Of a stretch of 6,845 nucleotides of DNA, positions 4,944 through 6,845 are shown in pieces. Each line of letters starts with the position of its first letter. Position 1 is the first letter of the stretch. The notes beneath the pieces were generated by a model. It worked only from the letters and a program-made list of their open reading frames with translations, did not search any database and was not told the origin of the DNA. The translations under genes and the position numbers were made by a program. This DNA is from Clostridia bacterium (GTDB lineage: Bacteria; Bacillota_A; Clostridia; Christensenellales; Borkfalkiaceae). The DNA lies in the NCBI GenBank assembly GCA_003979335.1, contig RYWC01000038.1, positions 1-6,845 on the forward strand, in the 5' to 3' direction.

Positions 4944-5582
4944 CTACGACAATTTTCTTATTTTTTCAACGGCGGAAGCACGTCCGTCCACACCCAATTT
5001 CAGATATATCGCGCTGATATAGTTTCTTGCTGTTCCGTCCGAAAGTTTCAGGGCGGAAGCTATCTGCCTGTTAGTAAATCCGTCGTAAAGCATAAGCGCT
5101 ATTTCGACCTCTCTTTCGGAAAGACCGAAAGCCTTTTTAAGCTTATATTCCTTGTCTGTTGAAATCATTGCCGCGGCATCGGTAATCTTTTTTGCAATTT
5201 TTGCCGGCAGAATCGTATCCCCTGCGTATGCGTTTTTAACCGCGTCTATAAGGGCGGTCGCACCTATATCTTTTAATAAATATCCGCAAGCACCGTTGTT
5301 TATAGCGCTGAGAATATAGTCGCTGTCGTCAAACGTGGTAAGAATGATAATTTTGATATTCTCGTCTATTTCTTTTATACGCTTGGTTGCGACAACGCCG
5401 TTCATATTGGGCATTCTTATATCCATAAGTACGACGTCGGGCTTGACTTTAACCACCTCTTCCACTGCGCGCACGCCGTCGGACGCAATACCTACGACCT
5501 CCACTTCTCGCGAGGTTTCCAATACCGACTTTATGCCCTCCGCCAAAATCTGCTGGTCATCGACAAGTAAAACTTTTATCAT
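4944..5582 (-). CDS. NarL/FixJ-family two-component response regulator
   Basis: This 212-residue protein is a DNA-binding response regulator. The receiver domain (1 to about 120) has the acidic pocket D8-D9, the phosphoacceptor D54 in VVLMDIRMPNMNG, the switch threonine T82/T83 in ILTTFDD, and K104 in GYLLKD. A short linker leads to a LuxR-type helix-turn-helix at about 151-209, with GLSEREVEIALMLYDGFTNRQIA in two stretches and a recognition helix SDGTARNYISAIYLKL. Phosphorylation by the upstream kinase is expected to promote dimerisation and promoter binding. Its ATG overlaps the kinase stop as ATGA, and its RBS AAAGGAG lies inside the last codons of the kinase, so the two are translationally coupled. 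Its targets are not visible here; the pair belongs to the DesKR/LiaSR/VraSR style, but the stimulus cannot be read from sequence. No transporter or membrane target gene lies next to it in this window. Confidence 0.95.
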   Translation of the reverse strand: MIKVLLVDDQQILAEGIKSVLETSREVEVVGIASDGVRAVEEVVKVKPDVVLMDIRMPNMNGVVATKRIKEIDENIKIIILTTFDDSDYILSAINNGACGYLLKDIGATALIDAVKNAYAGDTILPAKIAKKITDAAAMISTDKEYKLKKAFGLSEREVEIALMLYDGFTNRQIASALKLSDGTARNYISAIYLKLGVDGRASAVEKIRKLS

Positions 5583-6793
5583 TCTTTCTCCTTTAAATCG
5601 GGTATACTTATTTTAACTTCAAACCCTTCCCCGTCCTCGCTTGAAAGCTGTACGCTTCCGCCGAACTTTTCCGCCTTTTCCCTAACGCCTTTAAGCCCGA
5701 AGCCCTCTTCTATCTTGCCTTTTACTCCCGAACCGTTGTCCGAAACAAGCAAAAAGGCTCCTTCCCCGTTCTTTTTAAGCTCAATGTAAAACGCTGTCGC
5801 TTTGCCGTGGCGTATGCCGTTTGACAGCAGCTCTTTCAGGCTGTTTATAATAAACCTGTTTATTTCCGACTCGGGCTGAATTAAATCGATTGAATACCTT
5901 GCTTTTACGTCCGTTCCGTCAATCGTCTGGGCGATAACCTCTTCCATTTCCTCTTTCAACGGGCGCGTTTTTTCTCTGCCTGCGAGCAGGTGAACGCTTT
6001 CCCTCATCTGTTCCAGCGCGTTTCTCGCCTGAATATTTGCCGAAATAATTCGGTTTTTAGCCTCTTCGGGGTTCTCGTCAATAATGAGCTTAGCCGCTTC
6101 CGTCTGCATAATTACCGTCGTCATCGAATGCCCTGCCGTATCGTGAATATCTTTGGCAATTCTGTTGCGTTCTTCATACACTTTTGTGGCGGTCAGTTGC
6201 TCATACGCCTCTTTCAGCGCCGCGCGGTTTTCGTCCGCCTCTTTTAACGCGGCCGACAGTTCTATGTTTGTTTTATAAAATTTTAAAAGGAATATTACGA
6301 CAACGTAATCAATCGTAAGAGCAAGCAAACCGAACAGTACGCCCGTAATTATTTCCAAAGCGCCTACATACGGGTTGCTTACAAGACAGCCGATTAAAAA
6401 CGAAACGCTGAAAATGCCGCAACTGACGCCGAAAAGTACGGTTTTATCTTTAAACCTGTCAAGTGTGATGTAGCAAAGCGTTAAAACCAGGCAGTAAATC
6501 GTTGACATAAACGAGTTGCCCGTAAGCACGCATATTGTTAAAATCAACGCTGAATCGAGCCCGTAAAACACCATTTTAGCGGCAAAAGGCTTTACAGCGA
6601 AAGCATTCACTGCTTCCAGCACGATAAGGACAATGCAGCAGGCAATAGTAGCGTAAAAATTGGCGTTAAAGACTTTATTGTACGCCTGCGCGCAGATTAC
6701 TATACATATAACCGCCATAAGGGCCACCAAAACAATTTTAATAATGTCGAGTAGCCTGAGCGAATTTAAGTTGAATTTTGCCTTTCCAGCCAT
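5579..6793 (-). CDS. Membrane sensor histidine kinase (HisKA_3, DesK/LiaS type)
   Basis: This 404-residue protein has about six hydrophobic segments in residues 15-170 (roughly 15-36, 47-67, 76-92, 95-111, 118-138 and 143-171) with very short loops, so sensing is probably within the membrane. A predicted coiled coil follows (about 173-208, rich in Glu, Ala and Lys). The HisKA_3 dimerisation domain has ERNRIAKDIHDTAGHSM at 208-224 with phosphoacceptor H217. The ATPase domain has ELLSNGIRHG at 321-330 with N325, SDNGSGV at 351-357 with D352, and GFGLKGVREKA at 364-374, all intact, so the kinase should be active. It would phosphorylate the response regulator encoded with a four-base overlap. ATG at 6793 is the only in-frame start before the stop at 6827-6829; its RBS is weak (GGTG). 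The true stimulus (membrane fluidity, cell-wall antibiotics, other) is unknown. Confidence 0.93.
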   Translation of the reverse strand: MAGKAKFNLNSLRLLDIIKIVLVALMAVICIVICAQAYNKVFNANFYATIACCIVLIVLEAVNAFAVKPFAAKMVFYGLDSALILTICVLTGNSFMSTIYCLVLTLCYITLDRFKDKTVLFGVSCGIFSVSFLIGCLVSNPYVGALEIITGVLFGLLALTIDYVVVIFLLKFYKTNIELSAALKEADENRAALKEAYEQLTATKVYEERNRIAKDIHDTAGHSMTTVIMQTEAAKLIIDENPEEAKNRIISANIQARNALEQMRESVHLLAGREKTRPLKEEMEEVIAQTIDGTDVKARYSIDLIQPESEINRFIINSLKELLSNGIRHGKATAFYIELKKNGEGAFLLVSDNGSGVKGKIEEGFGLKGVREKAEKFGGSVQLSSEDGEGFEVKISIPDLKEKE

Positions 6794-6833
6794 AAAAGCA
6801 CCGCGTAAAATAGTTTGAATTTCTATTTAATTT

Positions 6834-6842
6834 ATTTTACCA
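6834..6842 (-). promoter_or_regulatory. Candidate extended -10 promoter of the two-component operon
   Basis: The minus strand reads TGG followed by TAAAAT (6842-6834), an extended -10 pattern, about 40 bases before the kinase ATG. Any -35 box would lie at or beyond the window edge, so this is only a candidate. Confidence 0.4.
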
Positions 6843-6845
6843 TAA

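Overview
The window looks like chromosomal DNA of a Bacillota bacterium, most likely a Clostridia-type anaerobe (inference). The grounds are strong AGGAGG-type ribosome binding sites, sigma-A-like promoters with near-consensus hexamers, a low-GC-type rpsF-ssb arrangement, an HD-domain CCA-adding enzyme, a DgkB/YegS-type lipid kinase, an RsbU-like phosphatase with a cysteine-rich PAS domain, and a DesK/LiaS-type two-component pair. No RNA gene, CRISPR array or insertion sequence is visible.

Layout. (1) 1-1336, minus strand: a promoter and a short structured leader drive rpsF (ribosomal protein S6), ssb, and a phage-type replication (replisome-organizer-like) gene that runs off the left edge. 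The usual third gene of this operon, rpsR, is not next to ssb. (2) 1355-2719, minus strand: cca, tRNA nucleotidyltransferase with an HD domain. (3) 2720-2850: a 131-bp divergent intergenic region in which one palindromic TTGCAA hexamer is positioned as the -35 box of two opposing promoters, each with a perfect TATAAT 17 bp away. (4) 2851-4807, plus strand: a diacylglycerol-kinase-family lipid kinase whose N-terminal frame has no normal start codon at the expected place, followed after 10 bases by a PAS-PP2C (RsbU-like) phosphatase and a 13-bp-stem terminator. (5) 4944-6793, minus strand: a membrane histidine kinase and its NarL/FixJ-type response regulator, overlapping by ATGA and converging on the terminator region.

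How they fit together: the left half is information processing (translation, tRNA 3'-end maturation, single-strand DNA binding, replication). The right half is signalling (lipid kinase, redox- or ligand-sensing phosphatase, two-component system). The shared -35 element may couple tRNA maturation inversely to the signalling operon. That coupling is inferred from the DNA layout, not shown.
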